DNA of 10,350 nt from Methyloprofundus sp. (GCA_013138555.1 WTCN01000336.1:1-10350); one strand, 5' to 3'. Shown: positions 1 through 6,005, numbered from the stretch's first letter. Made by a program: numbers and translations. Notes: a model not told the origin generated them from the letters alone.

Positions 1-29
1 ATGCAATTTTCGGTAACGACAAAAGTCAT
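1..29 (-). CDS. fdxA: 7Fe ferredoxin FdxA, N-terminal fragment (cut by window edge)
   Basis: Reading leftward from an ATG at 29-27, the nine complete codons give MTFVVTENC and the next codon begins AT. This matches the distinctive start of the seven-iron ferredoxin family (Azotobacter ferredoxin I / FdxA type), where the sequence continues with the first cluster cysteines; C9 would be the first ligand. An AAAAAGG purine tract lies about 9 bases upstream of the ATG and is a reasonable ribosome binding site. FdxA-type proteins are small soluble electron carriers with one [3Fe-4S] and one [4Fe-4S] cluster. The gene lies on the same strand as the sulfur-transport genes to its right, but 169 bases separate it from the TauE gene, so it probably has its own promoter. 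The call rests on only nine residues, but they are a specific signature. Confidence 0.75.
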
Positions 30-66
30 ACTAAAATACCTTTTTATATGTTATTAAAAATATATT

Positions 67-91
67 GTTTGCAGGCGCTACACTTGCAAAC
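67..91. promoter_or_regulatory. Dyad GTTTGCA-N11-TGCAAAC upstream of fdxA
   Basis: Perfect 7-bp inverted repeats (67-73 and 85-91) are separated by 11 bases, 38 bases upstream of the fdxA start codon. On the minus strand the outer arm overlaps a TTGCAA (89-84) that could act as a -35 element, with TATATT (64-59) as a -10, although the 19-base spacing is long. The position fits a transcription-factor operator or promoter region for fdxA. No T-tract follows on either strand that would make it a convincing terminator for the TauE gene. The regulator is unknown. Confidence 0.3.
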
Positions 92-198
92 TACCCAACA
101 TCATCCTGAAATTGGATTAACGGCGTATTTTATCAGAAAGAAACCACTAGGTGCACTTTATTCCCCTGCTCTCGCACCAAAAAACAACCAACAAACAC

Positions 199-1026
199 CT
201 ACAATGCTAACTTTACACCCATCGCAAATAGCAATAAAGCAATCGCTGACCTCAACCAGCGGTCGGGAATATGTCTGCCTATTAAGCTCCCCAGATAAAT
301 CGCCGGTATTCCGCCGACCAACAAGCCAGATAACAAATCATAGTCTACCGAGCCAAAGTGCAAATGTCCCATCCCAGCAATCGCTGTTAGTGGAACAGCA
401 TGAGCAATATCAGTCCCCACGATAGAAATTGGTTTTTTATGTGGGTAGAGCAAAAATAAAATAGCAGAACCGATCGCCCCCGCCCCGACCGAAGAAATAG
501 TCACCAGCATACCTAAAGCAACACCCGAGAGCACTGTAATATGTGCCCTGTATGCCTTGAGTATAATAACAATTGCTGACTCGCCATGATGATGACTAAC
601 ATATGAAACCAGTCGCCCTTTAATTAAGATAATAAACGATGTTAACACCAACATCACACTTAAAGTCAGCATCATAAAACGGTCAGAATTAAATCCTGCC
701 GCTTTAATCTGCTCCAGCAAGGCAAGCGTAATAAGAGAGCTCGGTACACTCCCTGCCCCCAGTAAACCGACAATCCGCCAATCAACCGTTTTATGTCTAT
801 GATGAAAAAAAACACCACTACATTTAGTTAATGCCGCATATAAAAGGTCGGTCCCCACCGCAATGGCAGGCGCTATACCAAAGCCTAGCACCAGAATAGG
901 AGTCATAAGGGACCCCCCGCCCACCCCGGTCAAGCCAATCACAAAGCCCACCAAACTACCTGCGGCAATATGCATTAACTCAAAAGATAAAACAATGGGG
1001 ACAACAACCGCTAAAAATTCTTCCAT
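199..1026 (-). CDS. TauE/SafE-family sulfite/anion exporter
   Basis: This is a 275-residue, very hydrophobic protein with about seven or eight predicted membrane segments. The TauE/SafE (DUF81) family is built from two related halves. The first half shows the glycine-rich motif GLTGVGGGSL at residues 31-40, and the second half shows the counterpart SVGAGAIG near residues 178-185. Family members move sulfite, sulfonates or related sulfur anions across the inner membrane, usually outward; the substrate here is not shown by sequence alone. The gene starts 8 bases after the PmpB-like gene on the same strand, with GTAAAG upstream of the ATG as a weak Shine-Dalgarno, so it is likely the last gene of a pmpA-pmpB-tauE transcript. 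Length is normal for the family. A same-strand TauE-like gene next to PmpA/PmpB is also seen in BigR-type sulfide detoxification operons, which favours sulfite efflux as the role. Confidence 0.85.
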   Translation of the reverse strand: MEEFLAVVVPIVLSFELMHIAAGSLVGFVIGLTGVGGGSLMTPILVLGFGIAPAIAVGTDLLYAALTKCSGVFFHHRHKTVDWRIVGLLGAGSVPSSLITLALLEQIKAAGFNSDRFMMLTLSVMLVLTSFIILIKGRLVSYVSHHHGESAIVIILKAYRAHITVLSGVALGMLVTISSVGAGAIGSAILFLLYPHKKPISIVGTDIAHAVPLTAIAGMGHLHFGSVDYDLLSGLLVGGIPAIYLGSLIGRHIPDRWLRSAIALLLFAMGVKLAL

Positions 1027-1034
1027 TTCTTTAC

Positions 1035-1448
1035 TTATTTTTTAGCAAACCAACGATGACTAAAAAAGCCTGCATAGATAGCAACGACCATAATGATACC
1101 TTCCGCTGAAAACAAGCCCAGACTAGCAACAGCAGGTCCAGGACAATACCCCGCCATTCCCCAGCCTATACCAAAAAGCCCCGCACCTAATACTAGAGGC
1201 CGAGTAATAACAACTTGCTTAGACATATGAAAGCTCGATTCCAGTACTGGTGCAGAGCGTTTTAGTATAAAATGAAAGCTAAGTATAGACACAGCCAGCG
1301 CACCCATCATGACAAATGCCAGACTTGGGTCCCAGTTTCCCGTTACATCTAGGAAATTCAATACTTTATTAGGGTCGATCATTTGCGATAAAGCCAAGCC
1401 TAAACCAAAAATAATACCAGACAGTAGCGCGACTAAATTGGTTTTCAT
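1035..1448 (-). CDS. pmpB: PmpB-like YeeE/YedE family membrane protein (DUF6691)
   Basis: This 137-residue protein has about four membrane segments (roughly residues 4-24, 44-62, 84-100 and 110-129). It carries the DUF6691/YedE half-protein signature: SQMIDPNKVLNFLD near residues 21-34 and GIGWGMAGYCPGPA around the conserved cysteine C102. In YeeE-type thiosulfate transporters, conserved cysteines in such motifs relay thiosulfate through the membrane; PmpB-type half-proteins are thought to pair with PmpA. Its ATG overlaps the stop of the PmpA-like gene by one base (TAATG), indicating translational coupling and equal expression of two subunits. The TauE-family gene follows 8 bases downstream. 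The family call is firm. The transported species (thiosulfate, sulfide-derived sulfur or another sulfur compound) is inference. Confidence 0.82.
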   Translation of the reverse strand: MKTNLVALLSGIIFGLGLALSQMIDPNKVLNFLDVTGNWDPSLAFVMMGALAVSILSFHFILKRSAPVLESSFHMSKQVVITRPLVLGAGLFGIGWGMAGYCPGPAVASLGLFSAEGIIMVVAIYAGFFSHRWFAKK

Positions 1449-1912
1449 TAAACCACCCCTAAGATATGCTTAAGTATAAAAACGGTCACCATACCACTCA
1501 ACATAAATGTAATGGTTGCCGTGATTGATCTAATGGAAAAATTGGCTATCCCACAAATACCATGTCCGCTGGTACAGCCACTGCCCATTCTAGTCCCTAC
1601 TCCAACCAGAAAGCCTCCTAAAATAATCAGTAAGACTGGATACCCCTCGCGTAATTGTAAGCTATCATTAGTTAATAACTGGAAGATAAACGCACCGATA
1701 ATCAAACCAGCAAGAAATAAACCACGCCAGATTCCTTCCTTCTTCGGGGCGCTAAGCAGGCCATTCATAATGCCGCTAATGCCCGCCATGCGTCCATTGA
1801 GAAAAAGTAGTAAACTAACACTTAAACCAATTAAAGCACCGCCTAACAAAGCGGAAACAGGTGTAAAATTTTCCAAAGCCTTACCATTGAGATTAGTTAA
1901 AAATTGCTTCAT
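1448..1912 (-). CDS. pmpA: PmpA-like YeeE/YedE family sulfur transporter subunit
   Basis: This 154-residue protein has four likely membrane helices (about 18-38, 60-80, 91-109 and 129-147). It has the two hallmarks of the YeeE/YedE half-protein family: GRMAGISGI near residues 40-48 and GVGTRMGSGCTSGHGICGI near 103-121, which contains the conserved cysteines C113 and C120. By analogy with YeeE, these cysteines probably contact the sulfur substrate. It is the first gene of the minus-strand set and would form a two-part channel with the overlapping PmpB-like gene. It is transcribed divergently from pap across an 84-base gap. The Shine-Dalgarno is weak (CAGAG about 9-13 bases upstream). The family is clear. 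The symbol is by analogy with Xylella/Agrobacterium PmpA, and the exact substrate is not shown. Confidence 0.83.
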   Translation of the reverse strand: MKQFLTNLNGKALENFTPVSALLGGALIGLSVSLLLFLNGRMAGISGIMNGLLSAPKKEGIWRGLFLAGLIIGAFIFQLLTNDSLQLREGYPVLLIILGGFLVGVGTRMGSGCTSGHGICGIANFSIRSITATITFMLSGMVTVFILKHILGVV

Positions 1913-1951
1913 TATAAAGGCTCTGGTAGCTTACTAGCAAACAAGGCACGT

Positions 1952-1966
1952 GTTTCTTTGAGAAAC
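1952..1966. promoter_or_regulatory. Dyad GTTTCT-TTG-AGAAAC in the pmpA/pap divergent gap
   Basis: Perfect 6-bp arms with a 3-base centre lie in the 84-base gap between the divergent pmpA and pap start codons, next to an AT-rich run (1967-1980) that includes TTAATTAA-like sequence. A short symmetric site midway between divergent genes is the expected location of an operator, for example for an ArsR-type sulfide sensor. I cannot match it to a known BigR or other operator. Six T residues follow the right arm on the plus strand, but the 3-base loop and the absence of an upstream plus-strand gene argue against a terminator. Confidence 0.3.
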
Positions 1967-1996
1967 TTTTTTATTAATTAACCAACGGATTCTAAT

Positions 1997-3484
1997 ATGT
2001 TTGAAGTTGCTGAACTAGGACACAAAGTCAGTAAAGCTGACTATAATGAAAAAGTACCGACATTACGCACGCAACTGCTTACCGTACAGCAGCAATTGCG
2101 TGATCATGATTACTCGGTTATTATCCTGATTTCCGGGGTTGATGGAGGCGGTAAGGGGGACGTTATCAACCTGCTCAACGAGTGGCTAGATCCCCGTTTT
2201 ATGCGCACCAATGCCTATGATTCCCCTAGCGATGAAGAAAAAGAACGCCCAGTATTCTGGCGTTACTGGCGAACCATGCCCGCCAAAGGCACAATTGGAA
2301 TTTATGTTGGCTCCTGGTATAGCAACCCGATTGCCCAGCGTGTTTATGACAAAATAAGCAATACTGAACTTAAAGTACGTCTGACACAAATCAAAGAGCT
2401 GGAGCAGGAACTTAGCGATGATAATACGTTAATCATTAAATGCTGGCTACATTTAAAACAGGAACAGCAAAAAAAGCGCTTAAAGCAACTCGAAAAAAAT
2501 CCGGAAACTGCATGGCAAGTCACTGAGCGCGATAAAAAACACCTAAAAATGTACGACACCTTTGTCGGTGTTGCCGAAAATGTCTTAACTGAAACCAGCA
2601 GTGCTCAAAACCCGTGGTTAATTGTTGAAGGGAGCGATATTCGCTATAGCAGCCTCACTGTCGGCCAGCATATTCTGGATAAAATCAAATCACACATAGT
2701 ACACTGCAAACAAAAACAAGAGATCCCGCCCCCCGCACAGCCAGATAAAATTATTCATGGCAACCAGCCCAGCCTACTGGACTCACTTGATCTCAGTCTA
2801 AGCCTGGATAAAGACCTATACAAAGAACAATTAAATTTTTATCAAGGCAAGCTTAACAAACTGGCACGCCAGGCACATGAAAAGAAAATATCCAGTGTTC
2901 TGGTTTTTGAGGGCTGGGATGCTGGCGGGAAAGGTGGGGCAATTAGGCGACTCACACATGCAATGGATGCACGTAACTATCAGGTCATTTCCATTGCAGC
3001 GCCGACAGAAGAAGAACGCATGCAGCACTATTTATGGCGTTTCTGGCGACATATGCCGCGTGCTGGCCGAGCTACCATTTATGACCGTAGCTGGTATGGC
3101 CGAGTCCTGGTTGAGCGTGTCGAAGGCTTTGCCACAGAAAACGAATGGACACGCGCCTATCCTGAAATTCGTAACTTTGAAGAAGCATTGACCGATCATG
3201 GCATCGCCTTATTAAAATTCTGGCTACATATCGACCCAGAGGAACAATTGCGCCGTTTTAAAGCACGCGAACAAATCAGCTATAAACAGTATAAAATTAC
3301 CGAAGAGGATTATCGTAACCGTGAAAGATGGGATGACTACTCTCTCGTAGTCAATGATATGGTTGCCCGTACCAGCACCCAATCATCGCTGTGGACACTG
3401 ATTGAAGCAAATGATAAACGCTATGCACGTATTAAAATTCTGCAAACCTACTGTGCCAAGCTGGAAAAAATGCTAGATAAATAA
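1997..3484 (+). CDS. pap: Polyphosphate:AMP phosphotransferase (two-domain PPK2, class II)
   Basis: This 495-residue protein is made of two tandem PPK2 domains (about 10-230 and 268-490) joined by a polar, proline-containing linker. This is the layout of polyphosphate:AMP phosphotransferases, which make ADP from AMP using polyphosphate. The C-terminal copy has full motifs: Walker A FEGWDAGGKGG (304-314) and the Walker B/lid region YDRSWYG (362-368). The N-terminal copy keeps a Walker A-like SGVDGGGKGD (46-55), but its second motif reads YVGSWY (103-108), so the catalytic aspartate is replaced by V104. In the family, the second domain is regarded as the active one and the first as structural, which fits. 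Length is near the Acinetobacter (475) and Pseudomonas homologues. The stop is 4 bases before the ogt-like ATG, so it heads an apparent four-gene operon. The Shine-Dalgarno is weak (GGAT, about 8 bases before the ATG). Confidence 0.93.
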   Translation: MFEVAELGHKVSKADYNEKVPTLRTQLLTVQQQLRDHDYSVIILISGVDGGGKGDVINLLNEWLDPRFMRTNAYDSPSDEEKERPVFWRYWRTMPAKGTIGIYVGSWYSNPIAQRVYDKISNTELKVRLTQIKELEQELSDDNTLIIKCWLHLKQEQQKKRLKQLEKNPETAWQVTERDKKHLKMYDTFVGVAENVLTETSSAQNPWLIVEGSDIRYSSLTVGQHILDKIKSHIVHCKQKQEIPPPAQPDKIIHGNQPSLLDSLDLSLSLDKDLYKEQLNFYQGKLNKLARQAHEKKISSVLVFEGWDAGGKGGAIRRLTHAMDARNYQVISIAAPTEEERMQHYLWRFWRHMPRAGRATIYDRSWYGRVLVERVEGFATENEWTRAYPEIRNFEEALTDHGIALLKFWLHIDPEEQLRRFKAREQISYKQYKITEEDYRNRERWDDYSLVVNDMVARTSTQSSLWTLIEANDKRYARIKILQTYCAKLEKMLDK

Positions 3485-3488
3485 GACC

Positions 3489-4004
3489 ATGACGCTCACA
3501 CACTTTAACTGGCAAGTCCCCAATCAGCATGACACACGACTGTCGTACTGCTACAACACACCTGCTGGTCAACTAAGCTTATACCTACAAGGAAAAGTGC
3601 TGTGTAAAACGGAGTGGCTGACAGCCTCTTCCACCCCGGCACTGCCGTCATTGCCAGAAGAACTGCAGGCACAAATCAATGCCTGCTGGCTAAGCTTAAA
3701 AGCTGAAATAACCCTGCCTTTATCAACCCAAGGCACAGCCTTTCAACATGCCGTATGGAGCGCGTTACGTCAGATTCCCATCGGACAAACCAGAACCTAC
3801 GGTGAACTGGCTAAAGAACTAAACACTAGCCCCAGAGCACTGGCAAATGCCTGTCGTAGAAACCCTTTTCCATTGATTATCCCCTGTCATCGAGTACTCT
3901 CCAAAACAGGTATTGGTGGCTACGCAGGCGCTATAACAGGTAAACTCATTGCGATTAAAACGGCACTTTTGCAATATGAAAAAATAATTAGCCATGAGCT
4001 CTAA
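3489..4004 (+). CDS. ogt: Methylated-DNA--protein-cysteine methyltransferase (Ogt/MGMT family)
   Basis: This 171-residue protein has the MGMT layout: a variable N-terminal domain (about 1-80) and a C-terminal DNA-binding and active domain. Visible motifs are FQHAVWSALRQIPIGQTRTY (about 85-104), a helix with RALANACRRNP that includes the arginine-finger region, and IIPCHRV with the methyl-accepting cysteine at C133, followed by GGYAG. The protein transfers O6-alkyl groups from guanine (or O4 from thymine) to C133 in a single-use reaction, so it is a suicide repair protein in the cytosol. The usual asparagine-containing A-x-x-x-NP pattern is kept as ACRRNP. The ATG lies 4 bases after the pap stop, and the 3' end overlaps xerD by 11 bases, which suggests translational coupling. 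No AdaA-type Zn domain is fused, so it is Ogt-like rather than Ada. The symbol ogt is by family. Confidence 0.87.
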   Translation: MTLTHFNWQVPNQHDTRLSYCYNTPAGQLSLYLQGKVLCKTEWLTASSTPALPSLPEELQAQINACWLSLKAEITLPLSTQGTAFQHAVWSALRQIPIGQTRTYGELAKELNTSPRALANACRRNPFPLIIPCHRVLSKTGIGGYAGAITGKLIAIKTALLQYEKIISHEL

Positions 4005-4878
4005 GCAACTTATCGATTTATTTATTGATGCCCTATGGGTGGAAAATGGACTCAGCCAAAATACACTGAGCGCCTATGCCAGTGATTTACGTATTTTCGA
4101 CAAAAGTCTAGCAAAAAAAGGCTTAGCTCAGGCTAGCAATAGCGATATCAGCTTTTTTTTAAATCAACGCTACGACCAGGGGATTAGTGCGCGCTCTTCT
4201 GCTCGAATCCTATCCAGTCTACGTCGATTTTATAGCTATTTATTGCGTGAAAAACAGATTAACACCGACCCTACCGCATTAATTGATACCCCCCGTATTG
4301 GTCGCCCCCTCCCCAGCTCTTTATCAGAACCCGATGTAGAATTACTGCTAAGCGCACCCGAGCCAACATCCCTATTAGGTGCACGCGATAAAGCCATGCT
4401 GGAAATGCTTTATGCAACAGGCTTGCGTGTCACAGAACTGGTTTCATTAAGCACTAATCAAATTAACCTACGCCAGGGTGTATTGCGCGTCATTGGCAAA
4501 GGCAATAAAGAACGCCTGACCCCTATCGGCGAGCAAGCGATAGATAGCCTGGAAAACTATATGCAGTATAGCCGTAAAGCGCTGTTATCTGAACGCCCCT
4601 GCGATGCAGTTTTTGTCACCAATAGAGCAGCAGGCATGACACGCCAGGCTTTTTGGCATATTATTAAACGCTATGCAAAAAAAGCAGGAATCAATAAAGA
4701 ACTATCGCCACATACACTACGCCATGCTTTTGCCACCCATTTATTAAATCATGGCGCAGACCTACGGGTTGTGCAGTTATTATTAGGCCATAGTGACTTA
4801 TCCACCACGCAAATATATACCCATATCGCCAAAGAGCGCTTAAAAGAAATGCATACAAAATATCACCCACGAGGCTAA
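3994..4878 (+). CDS. xerD: Site-specific tyrosine recombinase XerD
   Basis: This 294-residue tyrosine recombinase consists of an N-terminal SAM-like core-binding domain (about 1-90) and a C-terminal catalytic domain. The full catalytic set is present: R145 (in ATGLRVTEL), K169 (GKGNKER), H240 and R243 (HTLRH), H266 (LLGHSDLSTTQ) and nucleophile Y275 (IYTHI). The sequence follows Escherichia coli XerD closely (298 residues), including LDALW/IDALW at the start, DKAMLE-LYATGLRV, NHGADLRVVQ and the HPRG/HPRA end, which favours XerD over XerC. XerD works with XerC at dif, under FtsK, to resolve chromosome dimers. The start overlaps the ogt-like gene by 11 bases, and the lpxA-like gene begins 9 bases after the stop. 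It is a housekeeping recombinase, and nothing suggests it is part of a mobile element. Confidence 0.94.
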   Translation: MSSKQLIDLFIDALWVENGLSQNTLSAYASDLRIFDKSLAKKGLAQASNSDISFFLNQRYDQGISARSSARILSSLRRFYSYLLREKQINTDPTALIDTPRIGRPLPSSLSEPDVELLLSAPEPTSLLGARDKAMLEMLYATGLRVTELVSLSTNQINLRQGVLRVIGKGNKERLTPIGEQAIDSLENYMQYSRKALLSERPCDAVFVTNRAAGMTRQAFWHIIKRYAKKAGINKELSPHTLRHAFATHLLNHGADLRVVQLLLGHSDLSTTQIYTHIAKERLKEMHTKYHPRG

Positions 4879-4887
4879 AATACCCAC

Positions 4888-5664
4888 ATGACACAAAGCA
4901 TACACCCTAGCGCTTATATCGCAGAGCAAGCCAGTATAGGAAAAAATGTCACGATCGGCCCCTTTGCCGTGATCGAAGACCATACTCAAATAGGCGATAA
5001 CTGCAAAATTGGCTCACATGCCGTCGTTCGCCCCTACACAAAAATGGGCACGGGCAATACTTTACACCCTCATGTCGTCTTAGGAGACTTACCGCAAGAT
5101 ACCAGCTTTAAAGAAGAAACGGTTTCATGGCTGGTTTGTGGTGATAACAATACCTTTCGAGAAGGCTTTACTGCACATAGAGCCTCAGCAGAAAATGCAA
5201 TCACCCGTATAGGTTCGGACTGCTTTTTTATGAATAACAGCCATGTTGCACACGATTGTCAAATTGGCAATCACACTATTTTTGCCAATAATGTTGCCAT
5301 AGGCGGATTTGTTGAAGTCGGTAATAATGTCTTTATGGGAGGAGGTGTCGTTGTTCACCAGTTTTGCCGTGTTGGCTCTTATGTGATGATTCGTGGGACA
5401 GCTGGGCTTTCTATGGATGCTATTCCTTTTTTCTTAGTCGGGGGGTTCCCTGTTAAGCACTACCGTTTAAACACTATTGGTTTAAAGCGCGCAGGAATTA
5501 CCGGAGAGCGTTACAAAATTATTTCTACTGCCTTTAGGTTACTGAGAAACAATGAAACAATTGAGCATTTAGAAGAGACACAGGAAATTAAATATCTTAA
5601 ACAGTGGTTAGCGGTCAAATCTAAACGTGGCGTGCATGGATTTCTTGAACTGGGGCGCAAGTGA
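4888..5664 (+). CDS. lpxA: LpxA-family acyl-ACP:UDP-GlcNAc O-acyltransferase (divergent)
   Basis: This 258-residue protein is a left-handed beta-helix built of isoleucine-patch hexapeptides (about 1-185) with a helical C-terminal cap, like LpxA (262 in E. coli). LpxA adds a hydroxyacyl chain to UDP-GlcNAc, the first step of lipid A synthesis. The catalytic base is retained: NSHVAHDC with H119 and H122 (E. coli H122 and H125), plus VHQFC with H157 (H160). G170 matches E. coli G173, the acyl-length ruler, which would allow a long chain. Several substrate-contact positions differ from E. coli: K76 region becomes TSF, HRGT becomes HRAS (97-100), E200 becomes I197 and R205 becomes A202, while N195 and R201 are kept. 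The gene follows xerD by 9 bases with GAGG as ribosome site, not beside lpxD, fabZ or lpxB. It may be the sole LpxA or a second, specialised paralog. Confidence 0.8.
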   Translation: MTQSIHPSAYIAEQASIGKNVTIGPFAVIEDHTQIGDNCKIGSHAVVRPYTKMGTGNTLHPHVVLGDLPQDTSFKEETVSWLVCGDNNTFREGFTAHRASAENAITRIGSDCFFMNNSHVAHDCQIGNHTIFANNVAIGGFVEVGNNVFMGGGVVVHQFCRVGSYVMIRGTAGLSMDAIPFFLVGGFPVKHYRLNTIGLKRAGITGERYKIISTAFRLLRNNETIEHLEETQEIKYLKQWLAVKSKRGVHGFLELGRK

Positions 5665-5743
5665 GGCTTAAACCAGAACTCAATTAACACTCTACAATAT
5701 AGACTCTCGGGTAAATAATTTATACACCCTTTATTGATATAAC

Positions 5744-5811
5744 ATAGGATGTGCTGAGGCACGAAGCGCATCAATCGCACAAGATGCGCTTCGTACCTCA
5801 GCACATCCTAT
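5744..5811. repeat. Large inverted repeat (29-bp arms), REP/MITE-like
   Basis: Left arm 5744-5772 and right arm 5783-5811 are complementary at 28 of 29 positions, around a 10-base centre (AATCGCACAA). The arms begin ATAGGATGTGC and end GCACATCCTAT, and the inner part reads ACGAAGCGCATC. The G+C-rich arms stand out from the AT-rich surroundings. The structure would fold into a very stable hairpin in either strand. It has no coding capacity. Similar intergenic palindromes occur as dispersed repeats mobilised by REP-associated (RAYT) transposases in many gammaproteobacteria; membership of such a family is inference. Its place after lpxA would let it act as a transcript end or mRNA 3' stabiliser. 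Confidence 0.85.
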
Positions 5812-5848
5812 ATAAGTTTATAATGATTTAAAATGGTTCAACTTTGAT

Positions 5849-5872
5849 GGTGGGCAAAAAAAACTGCCCACC
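5849..5872. repeat. Short inverted repeat GGTGGGCA / TGCCCACC
   Basis: Perfect 8-bp arms (5849-5856 and 5865-5872) surround an A-rich 8-base loop. The right arm continues as CCTAC, so on the minus strand the unit reads GTAGGGTGGGCA. This resembles a short palindromic repeat unit rather than a terminator; only a TTTTT run 7 bases beyond the stem (5881-5885) hints at weak termination on the plus strand. Confidence 0.55.
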
Positions 5873-5941
5873 CTACTTGATTTTTCCCCATGTTAAGTTG
5901 CTAACCCGTATTTACCCGAAAAAGCATAATTCTAAATATCT

Positions 5942-5969
5942 TTGAGAAAGAAAAAAATCATAGTACAAT
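5942..5969 (+). promoter_or_regulatory. Sigma70-type promoter for guaB
   Basis: TTGAGA (5942-5947) and TACAAT (5964-5969) are separated by 16 bases. Each matches the sigma70 consensus in 4 to 5 of 6 positions. Transcription would start near 5976, giving a leader of about 30 bases before the guaB ATG at 6006. A GGATGG purine stretch at 5997-6002 supplies a ribosome binding site. I saw no clear operator over this promoter. Confidence 0.6.
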
Positions 5970-6005
5970 GTTCGGTTAATTTTAAAAGCTTGAACGGATG
6001 GTGTT

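Larger units (their letters stand above)
5665..6005. other. 341-base spacer between lpxA-like gene and guaB
   Basis: No gene was seen on either strand here. The spacer holds, in order, about 80 featureless AT-rich bases, a large near-perfect inverted repeat (5744-5811), a smaller dyad (5849-5872), and a sigma70-type promoter and leader for guaB (5942-6005). No classical stem plus U-tract terminator for the pap-to-lpxA run was found, so the large inverted repeat may serve to end that transcript. Confidence 0.7.

Noticed and set aside
130..198. Terminator for the pmpA-pmpB-tauE transcript downstream of the TauE stop
   Set aside because: A GGTGC/GCACC pairing exists, but its loop is long and the run of six A/T lies on the wrong side for minus-strand transcription.
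48..425. 125-codon plus-strand open frame over the 3' end of the TauE gene
   Set aside because: It lies opposite a well-supported TauE/SafE gene, has no recognisable domain, and its composition is what the reverse frame of a membrane protein gives.
1512..1937. 141-codon plus-strand open frame opposite the PmpA-like gene
   Set aside because: Proline/lysine-rich translation typical of an antisense frame; the minus-strand gene has clear family motifs with conserved cysteines.
2877..3191. 104-codon open frame inside pap
   Set aside because: Out-of-frame shadow of the second PPK2 domain, whose Walker motifs are in the other frame.
3994..4878. Tyrosine recombinase as the integrase of an island or integron
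   Set aside because: The sequence follows housekeeping XerD end to end, is inside an operon-like run, and no attachment site, tRNA or cargo boundary is nearby.
5709..5729. Imperfect AT-rich dyad GGGTAAAT...ACACCC as a terminator after lpxA
   Set aside because: The stem has central mismatches, few G-C pairs and no T-run; it is too weak to call.
5744..5811. CRISPR repeat or tRNA-like element
   Set aside because: It is a single inverted repeat with no regular spacing or second copy in the window, and it does not fold into a cloverleaf.
5819..5824. Consensus TATAAT hexamer after the large palindrome
   Set aside because: No acceptable -35 element lies 15-19 bases upstream, and a better-placed promoter for guaB is at 5942-5969.
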